Shown piece after piece: positions 7,763-16,524 of a DNA stretch of 64,000 bases. Both the position numbers and the translations under genes were made by a program. A model generated the notes under the pieces. It did no database searches, was not told where the DNA came from, and saw only the letters and a program-made list of their open reading frames with translations. The stretch covers positions 1,364,001-1,428,000 of the forward strand of contig JBEVVY010000001.1 of the NCBI GenBank assembly GCA_040506895.1. Reading direction: 5' to 3'. How positions within the stretch are numbered: position 1 is the stretch's first letter; the number at the start of each line of letters is the position of its first letter. Origin of the DNA: Sedimenticola_A sp040506895. Its GTDB lineage: Bacteria > Pseudomonadota > Gammaproteobacteria > Chromatiales > Chromatiaceae.

Positions 7763-10720
7763 TCAGATCAGCAGATCCACCCGGGGTTTCGCCTCTTTAT
7801 CCTTGTCCACAGCCGGCTTGCAGGAGATCAGGCGTCCGGCATCAATCCCGTGCTTCTTCACCAGATGTCCCTTGACCTTGTTGGCCCGCTCATTAGCAAG
7901 CGCCAACAGCTCTTCTTCAGTCACCACCACCTCGGGTTCTGCCTTTTCAGTCTCCTCATCAGCCTTGGCGTTCTCTTTTTCGCGGGTCTCCGCCTTCTCT
8001 TTCATCTTTTCGGTTTTCACTGCCAGGAGCGCTTCACGATCCGCGCTGGCCGTAAAACCACAGACACGTATACGCAGTTCGGGGCGCTCCTTCATCACGT
8101 CGCCCACCTTGCCCAGGTACTCCACCGTCTCGCTCTTCCAGCGGGTTTCACCGGCCTCGAACATAACGGGGTCCAGCCTCACCGCAGAGGCCGCCTCTCC
8201 AGCAGCGGAGGCGATGGCAATGAGCGCACCGAACGGCTGCAGTGCGGTCATCAGGTAGGTCATCGCCCCCTTCTTGACCGCCTTGCCCGTCGCCTGGTTG
8301 ATGGCGTCGCTGATGTCGAAGTCGGGATTGTCCAGGTCACCCGCAATGGGCAGGTCCAGCTTGATGCTGTTCTGGTCGTCACGCAGCAGGTCGAGTGCAG
8401 TCTCCAGGGGAACGCTCATCTCCGTCTCGAGCTGCTCCCTCGCCTCCGAGTCCAGGGGCGACACTTCCAGCTTGTAGAGTTGCAGCTTGACCAGGCCGTC
8501 CAGCTTGCCCTTGTCCACGGAGAGGTTGACCTTGCTGTCCATCTGGCCACTGTCGAGGCTGTAACCAAGCATACCTTCGCCGTAAGGTGACAGGGGTGGA
8601 ATCTCCAGGGCAGAGACATCGAGGGCAAACTGCCCCGAGCGCTCTTGCACAAATGGAAGGAGCTTGCCGTTGAACGCCAACTTGCTGTGTTCACCGATAC
8701 GTACACTGCCTTCAAACGGCGATGGAACCCCGGGCTTTTGACTGTCCATGGCGCCAAGGGTGAAATGTTCGATCAGAAACTCCTCCCGGTAAGCAGGTTT
8801 CACCTTGGCGTCGCTCAGGAACACCTTGTTTTCACCCTGCAGCTCGACGCCTCCAATGGCCAGGTTCACAGTTTCAGCGTCAGGGGCGGATTCATTCTCC
8901 TCCTCCCCTTTCTGCAGCTGTGCAAGCTGTTCGGCCAGGAGGGAGGGACTCCAACACCCTTCACTGTCTCTCTCTATCCTCGCGACAAGGCCGGTTGGCG
9001 AGAGTGCCACCAGTGAGATCCCCTGCTCCCGGCTGTACTGAAACCGCTCACCCGTCACGCTCTGCAGGGAGAGCATGGCGCTGTCCGCCTTGGGCTCTCC
9101 CTCACTGAACTTCTGTGCGAGCAACAGCCCTTCCATTGCGATACTGCCTGCACGGGCACTATCGACGCCTGCGCCCTCGATGTTGCCGATGGCCAGTCGA
9201 TCCCAGGCAGCGATACGGTAGTGCGCTTCGGGTGCATCCATGAAGCTTTCGGCAATTGTCACTTCACCGGAGATGGTTATCGGTTCAGCACCACCCTTGA
9301 CCTCACCTTCCCACGCCAACTGATGTGACTCGCCCAGCAGGCTGCCTGCACGCGCTGAAACGAGCAGTTGCGCCAGTTCCAGCCTGCCGGCACTCTGCAG
9401 ATCCGTAGTGGCAGGCTGTTCCCCGGTGGACTGGAGCAGATCCAGGGCGCCGCGCCACTGCAGTTCCCGGAGGTCAAGAGCCGTATCATCCCCATCCAGC
9501 AACAGGCGTGTGCCAGGTGAATTCAGCTGGCCGTCCATATGCAGCTTGAGACCACCGGCATCACTCTGTGCCTGCAAATCCCCACGCCAGCCGATCGACG
9601 TCTCCTCCAGGCGGAGCTGGGGCAGTTCGGCCGAGACTCCCTGCAGGGAAACCTCACCCTTGTGCTGTAGGCTGATGCCGCCACCCTTCACCCCGATCTG
9701 CAATCCGGGCAGCGTGAGTGATTCGAGCTGAAACGCGCTCTCCTCGTCCAGCGTCCCGCTCAGACCCAGGAGAGAGAGCGCCCCCCGCACGTTTACGCTT
9801 GCACCCGTTTTCTCCGACTGCGCGAAGTTGATCTTCCCCTTCCAGCTCAACTCCCGCTCATCGATCGTTCTGCCCTGCTGGGAGATGCGTCCGTTCAACC
9901 ACTTGAAACCGCCCTGCTGGGCTATTTCATAACCACCCTCTGACAGGCTGACCCTGATCTGCGAGTTGGCGGAGAGATCCCCAGAGAAGGCCATGCCGTC
10001 GAGCTGCAGGGCAGATGAGATGATGGCGAGATCCAGGGCTGATATCTTCAGCGAGAGGTTGCTGCCGGGCGTTTCCGAGAATGGATAGAGCTCGCCGTCG
10101 ATATCGATTTTCGACTTTGCGAAACGTCCGCTGAACCTGATCTCCGCTGCTTGATCCGCCTGCCAGCTTCTCAGGTCAGTGATCCGCAGGGTTCCGATTG
10201 CCAGGTTCTGATCGATATTCTCCAGCGCGATTTGGATCTCACTCGCGTCGAGGGTGAGGGAATCGAGCCCCACCCCCCATCCGGACGGCTCGGCAGGCTG
10301 TTCATCGCCCGCCCCACCGAGGGGAATTTCACCCAGCTGCAGACCCTTCTCTCCCTCGAGCAGCCGGGTCTTCACCCCCCTCAGCGACAGATCGCGCACC
10401 ACGACCCGCTTCCGCCAGAGCGGCAGCCAGTCCAGCCGGACCCTCGCTTCACCCAGGACCAGGGAGGCCTTTCCCTGCTGACCCACCTCCACATCCCTGA
10501 GCACCAGGGTACCCAGCAGCGGATTGAAACGAAGCTGGCCGATGGTGGCTTTGCCGTAACCCGAGCTCTCCACCCAACCCTTGATGGCCCGCTCGACGAA
10601 CAGGGGGGAGCTGGCCAGGAGGAGTGCGGACAGGAGAATGAGCAGAACCCCGCTCCAGAGAATGCGATTCCACCTCCTGCTGGAATTACCCGGTTTCACT
10701 TTTTCTTCTCCCTTTGCCAT
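7763..10720 (-). CDS. DUF748 / AsmA-like large envelope protein
   Basis: A 985-residue inner-membrane-anchored periplasmic protein. Residues 20-42 are one membrane helix (LWSGVLLILLSALLLASSPLF). It continues with FVERAIKGWVESSGYGKATI and a long series of AsmA/TamB-type beta-strand repeats, as in DUF748 proteins. The C-terminal part (about 855-985) has an OmpA-like fold with RPELRIRVCGFTAS, a charged Lys/Glu linker of roughly 40 residues, and RANKVKGHLVKKHGIDAGRL. AsmA-family proteins form long hydrophobic grooves thought to move lipids between membranes, and DUF748 members are placed in that group; the substrate here is unknown. It is a single-gene unit, divergent from the HDOD gene and convergent with the histidine kinase. 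Confidence 0.88.
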   Translation of the reverse strand: MAKGEEKVKPGNSSRRWNRILWSGVLLILLSALLLASSPLFVERAIKGWVESSGYGKATIGQLRFNPLLGTLVLRDVEVGQQGKASLVLGEARVRLDWLPLWRKRVVVRDLSLRGVKTRLLEGEKGLQLGEIPLGGAGDEQPAEPSGWGVGLDSLTLDASEIQIALENIDQNLAIGTLRITDLRSWQADQAAEIRFSGRFAKSKIDIDGELYPFSETPGSNLSLKISALDLAIISSALQLDGMAFSGDLSANSQIRVSLSEGGYEIAQQGGFKWLNGRISQQGRTIDERELSWKGKINFAQSEKTGASVNVRGALSLLGLSGTLDEESAFQLESLTLPGLQIGVKGGGISLQHKGEVSLQGVSAELPQLRLEETSIGWRGDLQAQSDAGGLKLHMDGQLNSPGTRLLLDGDDTALDLRELQWRGALDLLQSTGEQPATTDLQSAGRLELAQLLVSARAGSLLGESHQLAWEGEVKGGAEPITISGEVTIAESFMDAPEAHYRIAAWDRLAIGNIEGAGVDSARAGSIAMEGLLLAQKFSEGEPKADSAMLSLQSVTGERFQYSREQGISLVALSPTGLVARIERDSEGCWSPSLLAEQLAQLQKGEEENESAPDAETVNLAIGGVELQGENKVFLSDAKVKPAYREEFLIEHFTLGAMDSQKPGVPSPFEGSVRIGEHSKLAFNGKLLPFVQERSGQFALDVSALEIPPLSPYGEGMLGYSLDSGQMDSKVNLSVDKGKLDGLVKLQLYKLEVSPLDSEAREQLETEMSVPLETALDLLRDDQNSIKLDLPIAGDLDNPDFDISDAINQATGKAVKKGAMTYLMTALQPFGALIAIASAAGEAASAVRLDPVMFEAGETRWKSETVEYLGKVGDVMKERPELRIRVCGFTASADREALLAVKTEKMKEKAETREKENAKADEETEKAEPEVVVTEEELLALANERANKVKGHLVKKHGIDAGRLISCKPAVDKDKEAKPRVDLLI

Positions 10721-10900
10721 CGCTCATTCCCTACTTTCTGCCTGATTTTGTATTCCCGATCACCCCTGCAAGGCGTCCCTGTTTAGCTTAACATTGAGAA
10801 GGCCTTAACAGCTTATTTTAAAAGCGTTGCTAGAATAGATTGAAATACGCGAACTTTATGCGCTAAGGTCCAAGATAATAAGGAAAAATGCCGGACACTC

Positions 10901-11752
10901 ATGGCCGTTGACCAGGAAAAACTAGAACGCTTGGTGGACAAGATGCCCACCTTCCCCCAGAGCGTGCACAGGATTGTGCAAATCTGTTCGGACATCAATT
11001 TCTCCACCAAGGAACTGATCAGCGTAATCGAACACGACCCGATCATCACCCTCAAGGTGCTGAAACTGGTGAACTCCGCCTACTTCGGCCTCTCCAAAAA
11101 GATCACCTCCATCAAGCACTCGGTGGTCTATATCGGCGCCAACACCATCAAGAACGTGGCCATGACCATTGCCACCATCGGCATTCTCCCCAAGAAGGAA
11201 CAGGCGGGAATCAGCCGTAACAACTTCCTGCAGCATTGCCTCACCACCGCTGCGACCGCCAAGCTGCTGGCGAGAAAGCACGGCGTCCCTGAAACGGAGA
11301 TGACCGATTATTTCATCGGCGGCCTGCTGCATGACATCGGAGTGATCCTTACCGCCCAGCTGGTCAAGGACGACTACGTGGCAGTTCTCAGCATTGTCCG
11401 TCGGGCCGGCATTCCCCTGCACCAGGCGGAACAGAAGATCCTGGGTTTTGATCATGCGGAAATGAGTGCCATACTGGCAGAGAAGTGGAAATTTCCGGAG
11501 AATCTGGTCAACTGTATCCGCAACCACCACAGGATTCACGAGATCCCCGACCCACCGTTGCTGGAGAAAGTGATTTTCACGGCAAACCAGGTGAGCAAGA
11601 TCCTCAACCAGAGTGAAGAGGATATCTCGGTGGTGGAGGAGATCCCTCCCCATATCCAGGAGTGGCTTGGCATGCCGATTCACGAGGTGGCCGATTCGCT
11701 GGAAGATCTGGAAGAAGAGTTGGAGAAGACCAGGGCATTCCTGGAATTGTGA
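10901..11752 (+). CDS. HDOD domain protein
   Basis: A 283-residue cytoplasmic protein of the HDOD family (a degenerate HD-type fold found in bacterial signalling). The HDOD core covers roughly residues 8-205: KMPTFPQSVHRIVQIC, then the typical ISVIEHDPIITLKVLKLVNSAYFG segment, then SIKHSVVYIGANTIKNVAM. The central GGLLHDIGVIL retains an HD pair. A C-terminal acidic helix (DSLEDLEEELEKTRAF) closes the protein. HDOD proteins are often regulators in chemotaxis, motility or cyclic-di-nucleotide circuits; no partner domain is present here to say which. It is followed after 28 bp by the metallo-hydrolase gene in the same direction, so the two are probably cotranscribed. Confidence 0.92.
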   Translation: MAVDQEKLERLVDKMPTFPQSVHRIVQICSDINFSTKELISVIEHDPIITLKVLKLVNSAYFGLSKKITSIKHSVVYIGANTIKNVAMTIATIGILPKKEQAGISRNNFLQHCLTTAATAKLLARKHGVPETEMTDYFIGGLLHDIGVILTAQLVKDDYVAVLSIVRRAGIPLHQAEQKILGFDHAEMSAILAEKWKFPENLVNCIRNHHRIHEIPDPPLLEKVIFTANQVSKILNQSEEDISVVEEIPPHIQEWLGMPIHEVADSLEDLEEELEKTRAFLEL

Positions 11753-11780
11753 TTAGTGTTAACAGGCCCTAGGAGTTTGG

Positions 11781-12668
11781 ATGGAGATCACTTTCTACGG
11801 CGTTCGAGGCTCGATACCCTCACCCGGTCCGGCCACCGTCCACTACGGTGGCAATACCACCTGCGTCTGCGTGAGAACCGACGCCGGCGACCTGATCATC
11901 CTCGATGGCGGCTCCGGAATCCGGCAGCTCGGGCTGGACCTGCTGGCTGAACTGCCGGTCACGTGCTCGATCTTCATCACCCATACCCACTGGGACCACA
12001 TCCAGGGCCTGCCCTTCTTCACCCCGCTGTTCATCCCGGGAAACAAGGTCGATTTCTACGGCGCATTCGATCCCGTCTACATGAAGGATCTCAAGACCGT
12101 TCTCAGCCAGCAGATGGAGTACTGCTACTTCCCGGTGCGCGAAAACGAGCTGAAGGCTGAACTGAGCTACACAACCCTCCAGGAGGGACGGAAGATCCAG
12201 GTAGGCTCAGCAACGGTCACCTGCATCCTGCTCAACCACCCGGTGCTCAACTTCGGCTACCTGGTGGAAGCCGACGGCAAGCGTTTCTTCTTTACCGGTG
12301 ACAATGAGCCCCCGGTCAACATCTACCAGCCGGACGATCCGGATTTCGGCCAGTACCAGGAGCTGATGGAGGAGCGCCAGCGCCACATCACCGATTTTAT
12401 CCGTGGCGTGGACCTGATGGTTGCCGATGCACAGTACACCAAGGAGGAGTACTTCGCAGGAAAAGTGGGCTGGGGACACGGCTACTACGAGAGCTGTATC
12501 GACATGGCCCACAAATGTGAAGTGCCGAGACTCTTTATCACCCACCACGACCCCACCCGCACCGACGAGCAACTGGACAGGATCTACATCGGCCTCAAGG
12601 ACGACGGGGCATTTCCGGACGGCACCGAGGTCGAAATGGCCAGGGAGACGGTAAAGATCATTCTCTGA
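11781..12668 (+). CDS. Metallo-beta-lactamase-fold hydrolase
   Basis: A 295-residue enzyme of the MBL superfamily. The core motif is THTHWDHIQG, close to residues 67-76, with the first strand MEITFYGVRGSIPSPG at the very N-terminus. Downstream ligands are HP in LLNHPVLNFGY, the D of FTGDNEP, and ITHHDPTRTD near the C-terminus. The GVRGS start and the HHDP ending are shared with a subgroup that includes phosphodiesterase-like MBL proteins often linked to signalling domains (cyclic nucleotide or response-regulator fusions). The adjacent HDOD gene fits a shared signalling role, but this is inference. Its end overlaps the end of convergent msrB by 11 bases. Confidence 0.88.
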   Translation: MEITFYGVRGSIPSPGPATVHYGGNTTCVCVRTDAGDLIILDGGSGIRQLGLDLLAELPVTCSIFITHTHWDHIQGLPFFTPLFIPGNKVDFYGAFDPVYMKDLKTVLSQQMEYCYFPVRENELKAELSYTTLQEGRKIQVGSATVTCILLNHPVLNFGYLVEADGKRFFFTGDNEPPVNIYQPDDPDFGQYQELMEERQRHITDFIRGVDLMVADAQYTKEEYFAGKVGWGHGYYESCIDMAHKCEVPRLFITHHDPTRTDEQLDRIYIGLKDDGAFPDGTEVEMARETVKIIL

Positions 12669-13131
12669 ACAGGGAATCGAACTCCCCGTAACCCGCCTCT
12701 TCGAGCTGATCCCTGGGTATGAAACGCAGGGCCGCCGAATTGATACAGTAGCACATTCCCGTAGGGGCAGGCCCATCTTCGAAAACATGGCCGAGGTGTG
12801 AATCCCCGTCACGGCTGCGCACTTCCACGCGGGGATAGATGAGGCGGAAGTCCCGCTTCTCGACGATATGCTCAGCCTGAAGCGGACGGGTGAAACTGGG
12901 CCAGCCTGTTCCGGAATCGAACTTGTCCCGCGACGAGAACAGCGGCTCACCGCTCACCACATCGACGTAGATCCCCTCGCGCTTCTCGTTCCAGTAGTCG
13001 TTGTCGAAGGGGTGCTCAGTCCCCTCCTGCTGGGTCACCTTGTACTGCAACGGGGTCAGCTTCTCCCGCAGCTCACCCTCATCCGGTTTGATGTAACCCA
13101 CTGCATCTCGCTCTGTATCCTGTTCACTCAT
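12658..13131 (-). CDS. msrB: Peptide-methionine (R)-S-oxide reductase MsrB, with a CYC active site
   Basis: A 157-residue cytosolic repair enzyme reducing methionine-R-sulfoxide. The start at 13131 has GAGGTAA upstream. Recognisable elements are FDSGTGWPSF, RVEVRSRDGDSHLGHVFEDG and the catalytic end CYCINSAALRFIP. C129 is the catalytic cysteine. MsrB proteins nearly always have Arg two residues before it (RYCIN or RFCIN); here that residue is C127. The zinc CXXC pairs found in many MsrBs are absent, and the SGTGWPSF loop has Thr at the position where many forms carry the recycling cysteine. So C127 could take over recycling, or the form could be impaired. The 3' end overlaps the convergent metallo-hydrolase gene. 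Confidence 0.92.
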   Translation of the reverse strand: MSEQDTERDAVGYIKPDEGELREKLTPLQYKVTQQEGTEHPFDNDYWNEKREGIYVDVVSGEPLFSSRDKFDSGTGWPSFTRPLQAEHIVEKRDFRLIYPRVEVRSRDGDSHLGHVFEDGPAPTGMCYCINSAALRFIPRDQLEEAGYGEFDSLFRE

Positions 13132-13695
13132 GATCAAATTTACCTCTAAAGGCAGACCGGATCTGCAGCCTAGCAGCAGACTCCCGGAGATTGGCGGTTT
13201 GCTGGGAGTATAGGCAGTTTCGTCGCCAGCGGACAACGCACGAAAAACAGTGGATTGTCAACCGGATGAAACAGAAAAATCTTTCCACAGATTCTGTGGA
13301 TAACTTTGTTGAAAAACGACGGAAAAGGGCTCCAACCCCTCTTTACAGGCCATTTCATGCTGAATTGTGTATTTTTTATACATCCAGTTAATTGTAAGCA
13401 AAAACAATGGCTTAGATACCCTCCAAGCGATAAGTCATTGAATTGTAATCAGCAGCTGTCGCCAGACAGGCCCTCCGACCGGCTTTGTGCATAGCGGCAG
13501 GAATAAAAGGTTGTACAGGATGCCGAACCACGGCACTGTCACATGGAAGACACAGTGTGCAAAACCTGCCTTTTCGACCTAGAACCCGCTATATACTCAG
13601 CCTTGGAATTGGTTTAGATATAGACTGTAGCAAGGCGTACCGGCAGGATTGCTTGCCGTGCATACCAACCGACACAATAACCGATAAAGCGTGAG
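13132..13695. other. Intergenic region, 564 bp
   Basis: This region separates the msrB start from the N-formylglutamate amidohydrolase gene and should hold promoters for both. I see no supported gene. A short 5-bp hairpin (CGGCA / TGCCG) lies near 13640-13660, too weak to name. No tRNA or riboswitch pattern was recognised. Confidence 0.5.
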
Positions 13696-14538
13696 ATGCA
13701 CGAAACCGCTGAATTGAAAAACGATCCGCCCCCTCTCCTCTCACCCGGTGAACCGCCCGCCTGGGAGCTGCTCAATGCACAGAGCCGGTCTCCGCTGGTG
13801 ATCCTCTGTGATCATGCCCGCAACCGTACCCCGAGGGCCCTGGGTGACCTGGGTATAGACGAGGCGCTTTTCCAGCAGCATATCGCATACGACATCGGCG
13901 CGGAGAACACCGCCCGGCGGCTCGCCGACCGTTTCGGTGCCCGGTTGTTCATCAGCGGCTACTCGCGGCTGGTGATCGACCTGAACCGCCACCCCGGGGA
14001 TGGCTCATCCATTCCCGAGGTGAGCGATGGCATCGAGATCCCTGCCAACCGTTGGCTGACGCCGGAACAGATCATCAGCCGTGAGAAAGCACTCTTCTGG
14101 TCCTACCACGACCGGGTCACCGCAGAACTCAAGGGGCTCGCCGACCGGGGCGTAACACCGGTGGTCCTCTCGCTGCACAGCTTCACCCCGGTCTACCGGG
14201 GCCACACCAGGCCATGGCATATCGGCGTGCTGTGGGACCGGGACCGACGGGTTTCCGGTCCGCTGCTGCAACGCCTGTCAGCCCTGCCCGGCATCTGCGT
14301 CGGAGACAACGAGCCCTACCACGCGCGCAGCCCCCTGGGATACACCATGGAGGTGCACTGCGAGCACACCGGTTTTCCCCATGTCCTGCTGGAGATCCGG
14401 CAGGACCTGATCTCCACGGATGAGGGAGCCGAACAGTGGGCCGCCTTGATCCATGAACACCTCGCTGCAGTCCTTGAGGAATCAGCACTGCTGAACCCGC
14501 ACACATCCACAGGCACCAGCCGGGGAGAGGCCCAATGA
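13696..14538 (+). CDS. N-formylglutamate amidohydrolase family protein
   Basis: A 280-residue zinc-hydrolase-like protein. It shows the family's opening PLVILCDHARNRTPRALGDLG, then HIAYDIGAENTARRLADRFGARLFISGYSRLVIDLNRHPG, and later VVLSLHSFTPVYRG and a C-terminal MEVHCEHTGFPHVLLEIRQDLI. The conserved His, Asp and Arg residues in these segments are those of the family. HutG-type members hydrolyse N-formylglutamate to formate and glutamate in histidine breakdown, but no hut genes are here. Instead the stop overlaps the start of a YbdK-type ligase by four bases (ATGA), so translation is probably coupled and the true substrate may be another acylated glutamate or a small amide. Family membership is firm, substrate open. 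Confidence 0.9.
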   Translation: MHETAELKNDPPPLLSPGEPPAWELLNAQSRSPLVILCDHARNRTPRALGDLGIDEALFQQHIAYDIGAENTARRLADRFGARLFISGYSRLVIDLNRHPGDGSSIPEVSDGIEIPANRWLTPEQIISREKALFWSYHDRVTAELKGLADRGVTPVVLSLHSFTPVYRGHTRPWHIGVLWDRDRRVSGPLLQRLSALPGICVGDNEPYHARSPLGYTMEVHCEHTGFPHVLLEIRQDLISTDEGAEQWAALIHEHLAAVLEESALLNPHTSTGTSRGEAQ

Positions 14539-15668
14539 ACGCACCCAGTTTCACCATTGGCATCGAAGAGGAGTACATGCTGGTCGATCGGGAAACCCGT
14601 AACCTGATCAGCGAGGCCCCTGCCTCCATGCTCTCGGAGTGCGAGACGCTGTTGCAGGGACAGGTCTCCCCGGAGTTTCTGCAGTGCCAGATCGAGGTGG
14701 GCACCCATGTCTGCAAATCACTCCACGAGGCCCGCAACGAACTGGCCTACCTGCGCCGAACCGTGGCCACGGTGGCAGAGCGCCATGGACTGGCCCTGGT
14801 CGCCGCCTCCACCCACCCCTTCGGCAAACCCTCCACGCTGGAGCACACCCACAAGGAGCGTTACGAGCAGCTCGCCCAGGACCTGCAGGAGGTGGTGCGG
14901 CAGCTTGTCATCAGCGGCATGCATATACACGTGGGCATCGAGGATGACGATCTTCGCGTGGATATCATGGACCAGGTGCGCTACGTCCTGCCCCACATGC
15001 TGGCGCTGAGCACCTCGTCACCCTTCTGGCGCGGTCGCAACACCGGGCTCAAGTCCTACCGCCTGTCCATCTGGGACGGTATGCCCCGTACCGGCACCCC
15101 GGAGTATTTCGACAGCTACGGAGAGTACCGGCGCCACGTCGATATCCTGGTGAATGCCGGCGTGATCGAGGACGCCACCAAGATCTGGTGGGACGTGCGC
15201 CCCAGTGCCCGTTACCCCACCCTGGAGATGCGCATCTCCGATGTCTGCACCCGCCTCGATGACGCCATCTGCGTGGCCGCCTTCTACCTCTGCTGGACGC
15301 GCATGCTCTACCGCCTGCGTCGCCGCAACCAGCGCTGGCGCCAGTACAACACCTTTCTGATCAACGAGAACCGCTGGCGAGCCCACCGCTACGGGATCGA
15401 CGAGGGCCTGCTGGATTTCGGACGCGGCGAGATCGTCCCCTTCGACAAGCTGGTGAGCGAGATCATCGAGCTGCTGAGGGTGGATGCGGAATACTTCGAC
15501 TGCGTCGATGAACTGGAGCACATGCGGACCATCCTGCGTGAAGGGACCAGCGCCCACCGCCAGGTAGCCGCCTATGAAGCTGCGATTGCCGATGGCAAGT
15601 CCCATGAAGAGGCGTTGCATGCTATCGTAGACCTGCTCATAGACGAGACCCTCATCGGTACTGAATAA
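14535..15668 (+). CDS. ybdK: YbdK-type carboxylate-amine ligase (GCS2 family)
   Basis: A 377-residue ATP-dependent ligase of the glutamate-cysteine ligase 2 family. The N-terminus FTIGIEEEYMLVD, the segment CQIEVGTHVCKSL, SGMHIHVGIEDDDLRVDIMD, SSPFWRGRNTGLKSYR and WWDVRPSARYPTLEMRISDVC are all signatures of this family. E. coli YbdK has only weak gamma-glutamylcysteine activity, so the natural product of most members is unknown; they join a carboxylate to an amine using ATP. It overlaps the preceding amidohydrolase by four bases and is 21 bp before a class II glutamine amidotransferase, which suggests one metabolic job for all three, probably on glutamate-containing small molecules. Confidence 0.92.
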   Translation: MNAPSFTIGIEEEYMLVDRETRNLISEAPASMLSECETLLQGQVSPEFLQCQIEVGTHVCKSLHEARNELAYLRRTVATVAERHGLALVAASTHPFGKPSTLEHTHKERYEQLAQDLQEVVRQLVISGMHIHVGIEDDDLRVDIMDQVRYVLPHMLALSTSSPFWRGRNTGLKSYRLSIWDGMPRTGTPEYFDSYGEYRRHVDILVNAGVIEDATKIWWDVRPSARYPTLEMRISDVCTRLDDAICVAAFYLCWTRMLYRLRRRNQRWRQYNTFLINENRWRAHRYGIDEGLLDFGRGEIVPFDKLVSEIIELLRVDAEYFDCVDELEHMRTILREGTSAHRQVAAYEAAIADGKSHEEALHAIVDLLIDETLIGTE

Positions 15669-15689
15669 CGCGCCCTATCCAGCAGCAAT

Positions 15690-16493
15690 ATGTGTGAACT
15701 GTTCGCCCTCTCCAGCCTCTATATCACCAACATCGCCTTCTCACTGGAGGAGTTTGCCGACCATGGCGGCCAGAACGGCCCGCACAAGGATGGCTGGGGT
15801 GTGGCCCATTACGAGCACCGCGATGTACGGCTGATCCGTGAACCTTTCCCGGCCAGCACCAGTCCCTGTGTCCGGTTTCTGCAGGAGCACGGATTCAAGA
15901 GCAACATCATCATCTCCCATATCCGCATGGCCACGGTCGGGGAACGCCAGCTGCGCAACACCCAGCCCTTCTCACGGGCCCTGGGTGGCCGCATGCACAC
16001 CTTTGCCCACAATGGCGACCTGGATGGCATCATCGACCTGCCCGAATTCGAAACAGGTCGCTGGCAGCCGATCGGCGAGACCGACTCGGAGCACGCCTAC
16101 TGCCACCTGATGCACCTGATGGAGCCACTCTGGGAGGCTGGAGAGCCGAGCCTGAAGGCACGCTACAGGGTACTCGAGGGATTTGCAGAACGCCTGCGCC
16201 CCCTGGGGCCCGCCAACTTCATCTACTCCGATGGCGACTATGTCTTCGCCCACGGTGACAAGCGCACCCAACCGGGCCAGGAGGGCTACCACCCCCCGGG
16301 GCTGCACTGGCTATCGCGCACCTGCGGCCTCTCCGACGAGAGCCACGAGATCTCCGGTGTCACCCTGCAGCATGAGCAGTGTGACCAGGCGGTGACCCTG
16401 GTCGCCACCGTCCCCCTGACCGACGAAGCGTGGCAACCCATGGACGAGGGGGAAATCCTGGTCATTAAAGATGGTACTATTCAGCACCCCTGA
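15690..16493 (+). CDS. Class II glutamine amidotransferase domain protein
   Basis: A 267-residue Ntn-type amidohydrolase. Cys2 follows the initiator Met (MCELFALSS) and is the nucleophile once Met is removed. The family pattern continues with GGQNGPHKDGWGVAHY, SHIRMATVGERQLRNTQPF, TFAHNGDLDGI and the later SDSEH-like TDSEHAYCHLM. It lacks the synthetase domains of GltB, PurF or AsnB, so it belongs to the stand-alone YafJ/EgtC-like group. Such enzymes hydrolyse gamma-glutamyl amides or supply ammonia to a partner. Its place between a GCS2 ligase and glutamate racemase suggests work on gamma-glutamyl compounds; that is inference. Confidence 0.92.
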   Translation: MCELFALSSLYITNIAFSLEEFADHGGQNGPHKDGWGVAHYEHRDVRLIREPFPASTSPCVRFLQEHGFKSNIIISHIRMATVGERQLRNTQPFSRALGGRMHTFAHNGDLDGIIDLPEFETGRWQPIGETDSEHAYCHLMHLMEPLWEAGEPSLKARYRVLEGFAERLRPLGPANFIYSDGDYVFAHGDKRTQPGQEGYHPPGLHWLSRTCGLSDESHEISGVTLQHEQCDQAVTLVATVPLTDEAWQPMDEGEILVIKDGTIQHP

Positions 16494-16524
16494 TGCTGAA
16501 CGTACTCCCCACACTGCTCACCTG

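Noticed and set aside
7739..8590. Open frame on the plus strand inside the DUF748 gene
   Set aside because: Antisense reading of the DUF748 C-terminal part; biased His/Leu/Arg content and no ribosome site.
12207..12950. Minus-strand frame of 247 codons under the metallo-hydrolase and msrB
   Set aside because: Out of frame with msrB and antisense to the metallo-hydrolase; no family match.
13640..13660. Short hairpin before the amidohydrolase gene
   Set aside because: Only five base pairs; too weak for a regulatory claim.
13485..13694. Frame of 69 codons just before the amidohydrolase gene
   Set aside because: No ribosome site, no fold-like pattern, ends directly at the next gene; probably chance.
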